From Chloroflexota bacterium (lineage in GTDB: Bacteria; Chloroflexota; UBA6077), in NCBI GenBank assembly GCA_021788565.1, contig JAJYKO010000069.1, forward strand, positions 1-12,420: DNA of 12,420 nucleotides, in the 5' to 3' direction. Below the pieces are notes generated by a model that ran no database searches, was not told the origin of the DNA, and worked only from the letters and a program-made list of their open reading frames with translations. Positions 5,470 to 10,986 of this stretch are shown in pieces. Position 1 is the first letter of the stretch. Every line of letters begins with the position of its first letter. Both the position numbers and the translations under genes were made by a program.

Positions 5470-6078
5470 TGAGAGCGCGTCCACACGCCCGGTCGGGAAT
5501 GCCTCCGCATCAAGGTCCGTTGTGACTCTCAGCCCAGCGCGTGCACAGTTAATAGCCAGCCGGTTAAGACCACCGGAGTAGGAAGCGTCTAAGGCTATGG
5601 TGGCGGCAATGACCTCAGCGGGTGCGAGCGTCACCTCGTGCTCGAGATCCGGTGTTTGGTACCGCAGGTCAAGGTCTATGATACGGCTATCCCGGACAGG
5701 GTCGAGCTTCCAACTGTGCTCGCAGGCATCGGCCGGGAGTTCCATCGCCAGCAGCATACGCGGGTGGACTCCAGTTATTCGGGACCCGGCGATGGGCGGA
5801 TCGAGACCAACTCGGGATATATAGTGGACGTCGTTAGCCATCCCCGCGAGCCCTGCGCGGTTTGGGCTCCCATCGGCGCTGTCATCGATTGGGACAGCCT
5901 CTGTCCCAAAGGATTCTGCGGAGTCCTGCCCAGGAGGTGCGTGGTGGAGCGCGCGCTGTCGTTGCTCGACCGGAGTTGCAGGCTCAGCAAGGACTACGGG
6001 AAGCTCTGCGAAACCAGCGAGAGTCTCAAATACGTTGTCACGACTCGGTTGATGGCGAGAAGGCTGGCTCATATCTGA
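5470..6078 (+). pseudogene. Degenerate IS5-family transposase
   Basis: Reading one + frame from 5473 to 6078 through a TAA stop at 5590-5592 gives a protein that follows the DDE transposase of IS5-family elements segment by segment: SQPSACTVNSQPVKTTG (usually PSAGVIDSQSVKTT), then GYGGGNDLSGCERHLVLE (GYDAGKKVKGRKRHLLVD), HTRVDSSYSG (HVWADGGYAG), SGYIVDVVSHP, and the C-terminal RRCVVERALSLLDRSCRLSK and ETSESLKYVV with LMARRLAHI. The second catalytic Asp (VDSSY) and the Glu (VVER) remain, but the first Asp is Asn in VNSQ. A TGA at 5470-5472 interrupts the frame further upstream, and the N-terminal quarter is not recognisable. The gene is dead by stops, a lost catalytic residue and 5' truncation. 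The - strand open frame over the same interval is its shadow. Confidence 0.8.
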
Positions 6079-6370
6079 CTCTCCAGGCCATTTCTAGCCG
6101 TCTCCCACGCAATTGTCCTTCACTCCTCTAGCTTAGCATGCTCGCCACCAGGGCTGTAGCGTGATATGCTTCTTGATGTTCATTCAGCAACCGGTCCCTA
6201 TGTTTCGGCTTACGACTAGCGCTTGCGGAGTCATCTGCACACGGTTGCTGCCCCAAGCCGTGTCGCGACACGCGACCCAGTCATACGCGAGTACTAGGGG
6301 ATACCCGGTCCAAAGTGCAACGATCAAGAGCGACTACAAATCCGATTCTGAGAAGAAAGAAGGTAGGGCC
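6079..6370. other. Non-coding stretch downstream of the IS remnant
   Basis: No gene is supported. A perfect 12-bp palindrome GTGTCGCGACAC lies at 6260-6271. An open frame runs from 6161 into the next gene, but it has no ribosome site or recognisable content upstream of 6371. Confidence 0.4.
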
Positions 6371-6724
6371 ATGCGAATTGCAGCGCTTGTCCTGGGCATT
6401 CTTGGCGGGGTAATCGGGTTGTTCATGTCTGGTGGGGCGTTGTTTATTGGGGGAGTCGGTGCCGCAGTAGGAGCCGCAGGGGCTAGTACGGTTATCGGAG
6501 GAGGATGGGCGGCACTAGCGCTATCCATCTTAGGGATAGTAGGTGGTGCCCTGGCAATTGCCAAACCGAAGCTGGCGGGATGGTTCATGGTAATTGCTGC
6601 CGTAGGTGGATTTATCGCGGTGTTCATAGCCTTCATCGTGGCCGGGCCGCTTCTGTTGATCGGCGGGATTCTCGCCCTCGTGTCGAAAGACAAGGTTCAG
6701 CAACCAAGAACGCAGCAAGCTTGA
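6371..6724 (+). CDS. DUF4064-like four-helix membrane protein
   Basis: The 117-residue product is almost wholly hydrophobic and glycine-rich: helices at about 3-20, 45-63, 68-91 and 93-104, with a positively charged, polar tail (SKDKVQQPRTQQA). The pattern MRIAALVLGILGGVIGLFMS ... GWAALALSILGIVGGALA ... KPKLAGWFMVIAAVGG matches small membrane proteins annotated DUF4064, found in Firmicutes and Chloroflexota with no established role. AAGGTAGGG directly before the ATG at 6371 serves as ribosome site. The frame extends 70 codons upstream, but that part is polar and unlike the family, so the short form is preferred. It stands alone in the cargo region. Function is unknown. Confidence 0.65.
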   Translation: MRIAALVLGILGGVIGLFMSGGALFIGGVGAAVGAAGASTVIGGGWAALALSILGIVGGALAIAKPKLAGWFMVIAAVGGFIAVFIAFIVAGPLLLIGGILALVSKDKVQQPRTQQA

Positions 6725-6811
6725 ATAGTGCAGCTTGCGTATGACGTGTCGTCAGAAGGAAGCCATTCTTCCCTGGAGCGGTAGGCAGTCCTGTTCACGG
6801 GTGTCCTGGAG

Positions 6812-6847
6812 CGGAGGCGGGGACTAGGGGCAAAGGCCCCGCCTCCG
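6812..6847. terminator. Strong GC hairpin between membrane-protein genes
   Basis: Positions 6812-6822 and 6837-6847 form a perfect 11-bp stem with a 14-nt loop. It lies 88 bases after the stop of the DUF4064-like gene and 148 before the next start, without a T tract. A second stem, CGCAACC/GGTTGCG (6856-6862, 6877-6883), follows nine bases later. They could end the upstream transcript or structure the leader of the downstream gene. Confidence 0.4.
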
Positions 6848-6994
6848 GGTGCACTCGCAACCGGAGTAGGATGACTGGTTGCGCGAACGACGTAACGGTG
6901 AATGATCCAGGCGGCAATGTCACGAACGCGCTCGACCGGCCGCTAGTGGTAGCCAGGACCGGTTCCGAGCAAGACGAAAAGGAGAGGTGTGGCG

Positions 6995-7969
6995 ATGTCT
7001 GATGCAGGAAGCCTCCCGTCGCAGCCCTCGCAGTCTGGCACGCAAGGGCGGCAACCATCCAACACTGCCCAGCGATCTAGCTGGAAGATTGTCTTGGCTG
7101 GGGCTGGCTACATTCTAGGTGGGCTCTCGATACTAACCGGGGTGGGCTCGGGACATGCACCGTCACTCGTGGGGGGACTTGAGATCGTCGTCATCGTGCT
7201 TCTGGCGCAGAACGTGAAAGGCATTCGTTCTCGTATTCCATTGCTTAACTCTTCGAGCAGAGCCACTGGCGCAGTAGGTTGGGCGATTCTGGTGATCCTG
7301 TTCACTATGGTGCTTGCATACGTGCCGTCGTCTCCAGATCGGGTATCATCGGCATCATCCAAGTCAGGCGGAGTTGAGACTTCAAACCCAGGCCCTTCGG
7401 CGACGCAAGCAGCGGCTGGCGCTCCCATCGGTCCAACTGCCACACCTGGTCCTGCCAATGCTCCGAAAATGTCCCCTACTTCCCTGCCCTCATCCACGCC
7501 TCTCCCGACAGCAACGCCGAAGCCGTCTCCGACACCTGTTGTTGGGAAGCGGGATGCGCCCGTTCCCTACGGTAACGCTTATACAATCAAAGATGGACGA
7601 ACTACGTTCCAGCTTCAGGTCACAGCGGTTGAACGGAATGCCTGGCCATTCGTGAAAAAGGCGAATATGTTCAATGAAGAACCTCCTGCCGGGAACGATT
7701 ACATTGTTGTCAAGCTCAGGCTCAAGTACCTGGACGGCCCGCAAGACGAACCGTACAGAACTACTGACGGAGGTTACAAACTCTACGCTGATAACCGCTT
7801 CTGGGGGGCACCTGGCTTTGGAAATGTTGCAGCGGAACCGAGTTTCACCAGCCAGGATATCTTCCCAGGGGCCACGGTTGACGGATGGCTAGCTGGGAGA
7901 TATCTTCCTGTAGGGCTTATGGACCAAGCATCCCTAGTGTACGACGACGTTTACTTTGCCCTGAAGTGA
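6995..7969 (+). CDS. Membrane-anchored protein with Pro/Thr linker and DUF4352-like domain
   Basis: The 324-residue product has three parts: a polar N-terminus with hydrophobic segments at about 32-50, 57-71 and 92-110; a low-complexity linker at 115-186 full of Ser, Pro, Thr and Ala (PTATPGPANAP, TPLPTATPKPSPTP); and a C-terminal domain at 187-324 beginning YGNAYTIKDGRTTFQLQVTAVE, with NDYIVVKLRLKYLDG and a final YDDVYFALK. That last part resembles the telokin-like immunoglobulin fold of DUF4352, usually displayed outside the membrane. I infer an exported sensor or binding domain on a wall-spanning stalk. AAGGAG at 6979-6984 lies ten bases before the ATG at 6995. A GTG six bases earlier is too close to it. 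It is the last gene before the 8170 repeat. The role is unknown. Confidence 0.65.
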   Translation: MSDAGSLPSQPSQSGTQGRQPSNTAQRSSWKIVLAGAGYILGGLSILTGVGSGHAPSLVGGLEIVVIVLLAQNVKGIRSRIPLLNSSSRATGAVGWAILVILFTMVLAYVPSSPDRVSSASSKSGGVETSNPGPSATQAAAGAPIGPTATPGPANAPKMSPTSLPSSTPLPTATPKPSPTPVVGKRDAPVPYGNAYTIKDGRTTFQLQVTAVERNAWPFVKKANMFNEEPPAGNDYIVVKLRLKYLDGPQDEPYRTTDGGYKLYADNRFWGAPGFGNVAAEPSFTSQDIFPGATVDGWLAGRYLPVGLMDQASLVYDDVYFALK

Positions 7970-8105
7970 TGGGCGTTGGGTTCGACAAGAAATGCTGAGT
8001 GTCCTGAGTGCCGGCAGTGAGCGTCGGCGCTATGGTGACTGCAATGCTGACAGCAAAACCGGTGGACGAGTGCAAAGATAGTACGAGTTGGTGGACGGAT
8101 ATGGG

Positions 8106-8148
8106 GTGATTCGGCTACCGGGAAGCACGGCAAAACAGACCGAATCAC
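8106..8148. repeat. Inverted repeat just upstream of the tRNA fragment
   Basis: GTGATTCGG (8106-8114) and CCGAATCAC (8140-8148) are perfect 9-base inverted repeats with a 25-nt spacer. They end 21 bases before the 55-nt tRNA-Leu fragment. The position would suit recombinase arm or accessory sites, but a chance hairpin is possible. Confidence 0.45.
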
Positions 8149-8169
8149 TCGATGGACGCCGGCGAGGTC

Positions 8170-8224
8170 ACTTAAAATCCGCTGCCCGCAAGGGCTTAGA
8201 GGTTCGAATCTCCTCCCCCGGTAC
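8170..8224 (+). repeat. Partial tRNA-Leu copy (candidate att site)
   Basis: The first 29 bases (8170-8198) are identical to 2360-2388 of tRNA-Leu, from the anticodon loop through the variable arm. The rest (to GGTAC at 8220-8224) differs only at three positions in and near the T arm plus one added C in the acceptor strand. The 5' half of the tRNA (acceptor strand, D arm) is absent, and one T-stem pair is broken, so it cannot be a working tRNA. A 3' fragment in direct orientation downstream of an intact tRNA is the classic footprint of tRNA-targeted integration. Homology to the tRNA-hicA spacer continues beyond it. Confidence 0.9.
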
Positions 8225-8246
8225 TACGCAGAGGATTGAGACCGAT

Positions 8247-8310
8247 GTGACCCGGTTGCCGAGACTTACAGCTGCCAAACTGGTGCGCACTTTCAGAAAG
8301 CGAAACGGCT
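8247..8310 (+). pseudogene. hicA remnant (toxin deleted)
   Basis: GTG at 8247 opens VTRLPRLTAAKLVRTFRK, collinear with the first 18 residues of HicA at 2436 (MTRMPRVTAARLLPALKK). After that the frame jumps straight to the region just before hicB. The catalytic GSH motif and everything up to the C-terminus, about 57 codons, are gone. The upstream sequence, including the spacing from the tRNA-like repeat, matches that of the first unit. The result is an antitoxin gene without its toxin. Confidence 0.75.
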
Positions 8311-8556
8311 ATGACCAAGCGCCACTATCGTATGGTGCTGACACCTGCTCCCGCCGAAGAGGGTGGGGTGTACACTGTAACAGTTCCTGCACTTCCCGGC
8401 TGTGTCACCGAAGGGAACACTCTGGAAGAAGCGATAGCGATGGCCAGGGACGCGATAGAGGGCTACATCGAGAGCCTGCGCAAGCATAGAGAACCTATTC
8501 CAGAGGACGAGCCCGCGAGCGAGCCCGCCACGCTCACAATCGACCTGGCTGCATAA
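8311..8556 (+). CDS. hicB: HicB-type antitoxin, orphan copy
   Basis: An intact 81-residue HicB: HYRMVLTPAPAEEGGVYTVT, VPALPGCVTEGNTLEEAI, the helix AMARDAIEGYIESLRKH, and a PEDE-containing tail. By eye it shares a little under half its residues with the HicB at 2678, so it is a separate lineage and not a recent duplicate. Its cognate hicA is reduced to about 18 codons just upstream. The ribosome site before the ATG at 8311 is weak (AGAAAGCGAAACGG). A kept antitoxin without toxin could protect against related HicA toxins or serve as a regulator, or may simply be in slow decay. The - strand HigA-like gene ends 66 bases downstream. Confidence 0.88.
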   Translation: MTKRHYRMVLTPAPAEEGGVYTVTVPALPGCVTEGNTLEEAIAMARDAIEGYIESLRKHREPIPEDEPASEPATLTIDLAA

Positions 8557-8622
8557 ATGGTGGCCTTATGCGCTCCACGGACAAATCAAGGGCGAGGTGC
8601 CGCGGGAGACTGTCCGGTACCT

Positions 8623-9006
8623 TCAGGCCGCCACCACCCGCAGGCGGGCTCCACGAGGTGTGGTCGCATGCTCCACGGTGGCGCCTTCCGGCAGCTCGGG
8701 GGTGGGTTCCGCTGAAGGCGGGATGATATCCAGCCGCAGGGACATGCCCAGCACCTCCGCCAGGCGGAGAAGGGTTTCCAACTTGGGGACATGCTCTGCT
8801 GCCTCTAGACGAGCCACCACGGATTGGTTCAGACCAAGGCGGCCGGCGAGCTCGGTCTGGCTCAGTCCTGAGTCGGCTCTGTAGCCGATCAACCAGATAG
8901 CTACCGCCCTGGCCAGCGCCAGCTCCTCCCATCGGCGCCGCATTGCCGGGTCCCGCAGCTCATCGTCGAGTACGTCCCTAGCTCGCAGCAGCTCATTTCT
9001 TGCCAT
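8623..9006 (-). CDS. HigA-type XRE-family antitoxin
   Basis: The 127-residue protein contains an XRE helix-turn-helix at about 44-87: ADSGLSQTELAGRLGLNQSV, then VARLEAAEHVPKLETLLRLA and EVLG. The N-terminal 40 residues are helical, and the C-terminal tail (98-127) is proline- and alanine-rich. Its ATG at 9006 overlaps the stop of the toxin-like gene by one base (TAATG), which implies translational coupling. In HigBA-type systems the second gene encodes the antitoxin, which binds the toxin and represses the operon promoter. The order and overlap here fit that type. The tail is longer than in minimal HigA proteins. Confidence 0.88.
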   Translation of the reverse strand: MARNELLRARDVLDDELRDPAMRRRWEELALARAVAIWLIGYRADSGLSQTELAGRLGLNQSVVARLEAAEHVPKLETLLRLAEVLGMSLRLDIIPPSAEPTPELPEGATVEHATTPRGARLRVVAA

Positions 9007-9335
9007 TATCGTTCTCCCTGTCCCTCTTCAACGTCGGAAATCCGTTGCTCCGCTGCCGCAACCGCCCGCCGGAATCCAGTTGCGTCCTGCTGCGCATCTG
9101 GGCCAATCGCCCCTATGACCATGATATCGCCAACCCGGCGATAAAAGGCTCGCCACGGGCTCCTTCCACCCCTGGGGCGTAGCTCCCACAGCCTCGACTC
9201 CCTCACCGCGCTGCAATGGGGAAAGGGGAGCCGGTCGCCCAGCGAAACCAGCTTCTCGACCGCGTGGAGCATGGCACTCCGCTCGCCTTTGGGCAGAGCA
9301 GCCAGATCGTGGCGTGCCGCAGGGTGATACGCCAC
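9006..9335 (-). CDS. HigB/RelE-type toxin (Gp49-like, DUF891 type)
   Basis: The 109-residue product carries the conserved core of phage-derived Gp49-like/HigB toxins: SRLWELRPRGGRSPWRAFYR at 47-66, followed by DIMVIGAIGPDAQQ and a helical end. These proteins have the RelE fold and cut mRNA at the ribosome. The usual KKTQKTP stretch after the core is less clear (GPDAQQDATGFRRAVAAAEQ). The start is GTG at 9335. There is no Shine-Dalgarno, but an extended -10 element (TGCTATAAT) ends 13 bases upstream, so the mRNA would have a leader of about six bases or none. The first gene of a toxin-antitoxin operon with 8623-9006, it sits between the second hicAB unit and the integrase remnant. Confidence 0.85.
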   Translation of the reverse strand: MAYHPAARHDLAALPKGERSAMLHAVEKLVSLGDRLPFPHCSAVRESRLWELRPRGGRSPWRAFYRRVGDIMVIGAIGPDAQQDATGFRRAVAAAEQRISDVEEGQGER

Positions 9336-9347
9336 GTCTATGCCCGA

Positions 9348-9356
9348 ATTATAGCA
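9348..9356 (-). promoter_or_regulatory. Extended -10 promoter of the HigBA-like operon
   Basis: On the - strand this reads TGCTATAAT, a consensus -10 with the TG extension. No -35 at proper spacing is visible. The start of transcription would fall near 9341, about six bases from the GTG codon. Confidence 0.6.
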
Positions 9357-9362
9357 CGAGTG

Positions 9363-9557
9363 TCATAACCCGGCGATGACCTCTAGCGTGGGCTCTGCCG
9401 TGGTCGGCCAGAGGTCAAGGATGTCGTTGAGCGTCTCGTTGCCCCAGGGGTGGCCAGACTGCAGGTGCGGCCGCCGTCCTTCTGGAACGCCAGTAGCTTG
9501 GCTCTGGCCCCGCGTTCATCCTTGGCGTAGACTATACGGCGCTTCCCCTCCAACTGG
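9363..9557 (-). pseudogene. Tyrosine recombinase (integrase) N-terminal remnant
   Basis: Read leftward from the junction at 9557, one frame gives LEGKRRIVYAKDERGARAKL followed by LAFQKDGG, the usual N-terminal arm-binding strand and helix of tyrosine integrases (GKRRTVYAKTEREARAKL). After a shift of frame near 9468-9475 a second frame gives NETLNDILDLWPTTAEPTL, matching the beginning of the core-binding domain (QTVGDFLDLWL...PTL), and then stops at TGA (9363-9365). The catalytic domain is missing altogether. The 5' end is cut off where the truncated hicB copy begins. A dead integrase next to tRNA-derived repeats is the expected source of this region's insertions. The identification rests on motif memory and needs a profile search. 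Confidence 0.6.
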
Positions 9558-9706
9558 AGGGCGACACTCTGGAAGAGGCAATCGCGAATGCCAGGGAAGC
9601 CATCCACCTTTACGTGACCACTCTGATTGACGAAGGGGCCGCAGTTCCGGAAGAGGACGCGGGAGCACAGGCCGTTACCGTGTCAATCCAGGTACCGGCA
9701 GCCTGA
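9558..9706 (+). pseudogene. Truncated hicB copy (3' half)
   Basis: Positions 9558-9706 encode GDTLEEAIANAREAIHLYVT and TLIDEGAAVPEEDAGAQAV to a normal TGA, corresponding to about residue 33 onward of the HicB at 2678. The first 110 bases are nearly identical to 2772-2881. There is no start codon or 5' half. The left edge is a clean junction with the integrase remnant. Homology continues past the stop into the tRNA-like repeat at 9729. Confidence 0.85.
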
Positions 9707-9728
9707 AACGGAGCCGGTCAGCGCGGCC

Positions 9729-9754
9729 AGAGGGTCGAATCCTCTCCCGGGTAC
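9729..9754 (+). repeat. tRNA-Leu 3'-end-like repeat after truncated hicB
   Basis: These 26 bases match 22 of 26 in tRNA-Leu 2388-2413. The T stem is AGAGG/CCTCT, still fully paired through a G-to-A and C-to-T pair of changes. The T loop is GTCGAAT. Like the copy at 2942 it has G in place of the first T of the loop and is followed by GA after GGTAC, so these two form one class, distinct from the two copies that precede hicA. It marks the right edge of the recognisable accessory region. Confidence 0.7.
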
Positions 9755-9954
9755 GAGCGAGAAACCAGTCGGGCGCATCAGAACGCGTGCGTCCGCCAGC
9801 CATTCCCTGGCGTGCGTTCCTGTTGCGCTGCCACTTGAAGGCCGATTCCGGGACGATCGCAAGCCGGCTGCAGGCGCCTTCCCGGGACTCTGCTGGCTAG
9901 AGGCATCGCGCTTTCGTCTTGACCACCTGTAGATCGAAGTGGAGGTTCACAACA

Positions 9955-10746
9955 ATGAAGCCCAACCTGCTCAGACAGCTGCTTAGGGAAGGCAAACCAA
10001 CGCTCGGTACCCACGTCCTCAGTCCGTGGCCGGCTACTGTCGAGGTGATCGGCCTCACGGAAGCGTTCGACTACATTGAGTTCGTCGGCGAGTACGCTCC
10101 GTTCAGCCTCGAGCAGTTGGACAACTTCGGCCGCACGATCGAACTGTTCCCCAAGATGTCCTCGATGATGAAGGTGGAGGAACAGGCCCGCGGCTTCATC
10201 GCCACGCGGGCTCTCGACTCCGGGATCCAGAACGTACTCTTCACCGACGTCCGCTCGGCTGCCGATGTCCGAGAGTGCATCCAACAGGTCCGAGCCGAGG
10301 CGCCCGAGGCCGGCGGTCTCCACGGCGTGTCCATGCGCCGGACGAGCGGCTACGGCTACGGCAACCACCGAGACTGGGTTGAGGCGATGAACGAGGTGGT
10401 CGTCGCAGTGATGATCGAGAAGAAGGGCGCGATGGAGCACATCGAGGAGATCCTCAGCGTCGACGGCCTCGATATGGTGCAGTTCGGCCCGTCCGACTAC
10501 TCGATCAGCATCGGCCTGGCGGGCCAGAGCTCGCACCCGAGTGTGCAGGAGGCACATCACCGGATGATCAAGCTCGCCCTTGAAGCGGGCAAGCATCCCC
10601 GTGTGGAGATCGGCAGTTTCGAGCAGGCCAAGCCCTACGTGGACATGGGCGTGCGCCACTTCTGCATTGGCTGGGACGTGCGGATCCTGCGCGAATGGTG
10701 CCTCCGCCAGGGTGCGGCTATGCGCGAGTTGCTCGGCGCGAGCTGA
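9955..10746 (+). CDS. HpcH/HpaI-family aldolase
   Basis: The 263-residue TIM-barrel protein follows the class II 2-oxo-acid aldolase pattern: LREGKPTLGTHVLSPWPATV, VMIEKKGAMEHIEEILSVDG with metal-ligand Glu155, and VQFGPSDYSISIGLAG with metal-ligand Asp181. Family members split 4-hydroxy-2-oxo acids (for example 2-keto-3-deoxyrhamnonate) into pyruvate and an aldehyde. Two typical residues differ: the DMEHGP motif reads VGEYAPF, with Tyr47 in the place of the catalytic His, and the arginine of the VRVP motif is not evident (MSSMMKVEEQARG). It may belong to a divergent subfamily with another substrate or with lyase activity. GGAGGT at 9941-9946, eight bases before the ATG at 9955, sets the start; the frame extends 12 codons further up without support. 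It faces a convergent dehydratase-like gene. Confidence 0.85.
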   Translation: MKPNLLRQLLREGKPTLGTHVLSPWPATVEVIGLTEAFDYIEFVGEYAPFSLEQLDNFGRTIELFPKMSSMMKVEEQARGFIATRALDSGIQNVLFTDVRSAADVRECIQQVRAEAPEAGGLHGVSMRRTSGYGYGNHRDWVEAMNEVVVAVMIEKKGAMEHIEEILSVDGLDMVQFGPSDYSISIGLAGQSSHPSVQEAHHRMIKLALEAGKHPRVEIGSFEQAKPYVDMGVRHFCIGWDVRILREWCLRQGAAMRELLGAS

Positions 10747-10885
10747 GGAGCAGCCCGACATTCGGCGAGACTGCGAACTCGCACCATACATTGGACGCCG
10801 ATCGTCGCGCGTTCCCGCGTGTTACAGGGGCCAGCTCACAAAACTGGAAAGACGGTGTGGTGCCCTGGCCATTCTAGAGAGAACA

Positions 10886-10930
10886 GCACACCCCGAGCCT
10901 CTGAGGTATAACTGGAAGCTCGGGGTGTGC
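10886..10930. terminator. Bidirectional terminator-like hairpin
   Basis: GCACACCCCGAGC (10886-10898) and GCTCGGGGTGTGC (10918-10930) form a perfect 13-bp stem with a 19-nt loop. It is placed between the convergent aldolase and enolase-superfamily genes. There is no T tract, but the stem is the strongest in the window. Confidence 0.6.
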
Positions 10931-10986
10931 GATTCTGTCGATCCTCAGTGCGCGACACGGTTGTCGGCGGGCGCCCCACGCCGGCA

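Noticed and set aside
5428..6072. 214-codon - strand open frame with a GGAGAG before its ATG
   Set aside because: It runs antisense to the recognisable IS5-family transposase remnant and has the composition typical of the reverse strand of such genes.
8170..8224. A second functional tRNA-Leu
   Set aside because: The acceptor 5' strand, D arm and 5' half of the anticodon stem are missing.
8088..8489. 133-codon + frame running through the tRNA fragment and hicB
   Set aside because: Only its short hicA-derived part is meaningful; the rest is a tRNA copy translated by chance and an out-of-frame reading of hicB.
8590..8617. Possible further tRNA-like repeat ending CCGGTAC after the second hicB
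   Set aside because: Apart from the last seven bases the match to the tRNA 3' end is poor and no T stem can form.
9778..10791. 337-codon - strand open frame opposite the aldolase gene
   Set aside because: It is rich in His, Asp and Arg as expected of a shadow, and the + strand aldolase has clear motifs and a ribosome site.
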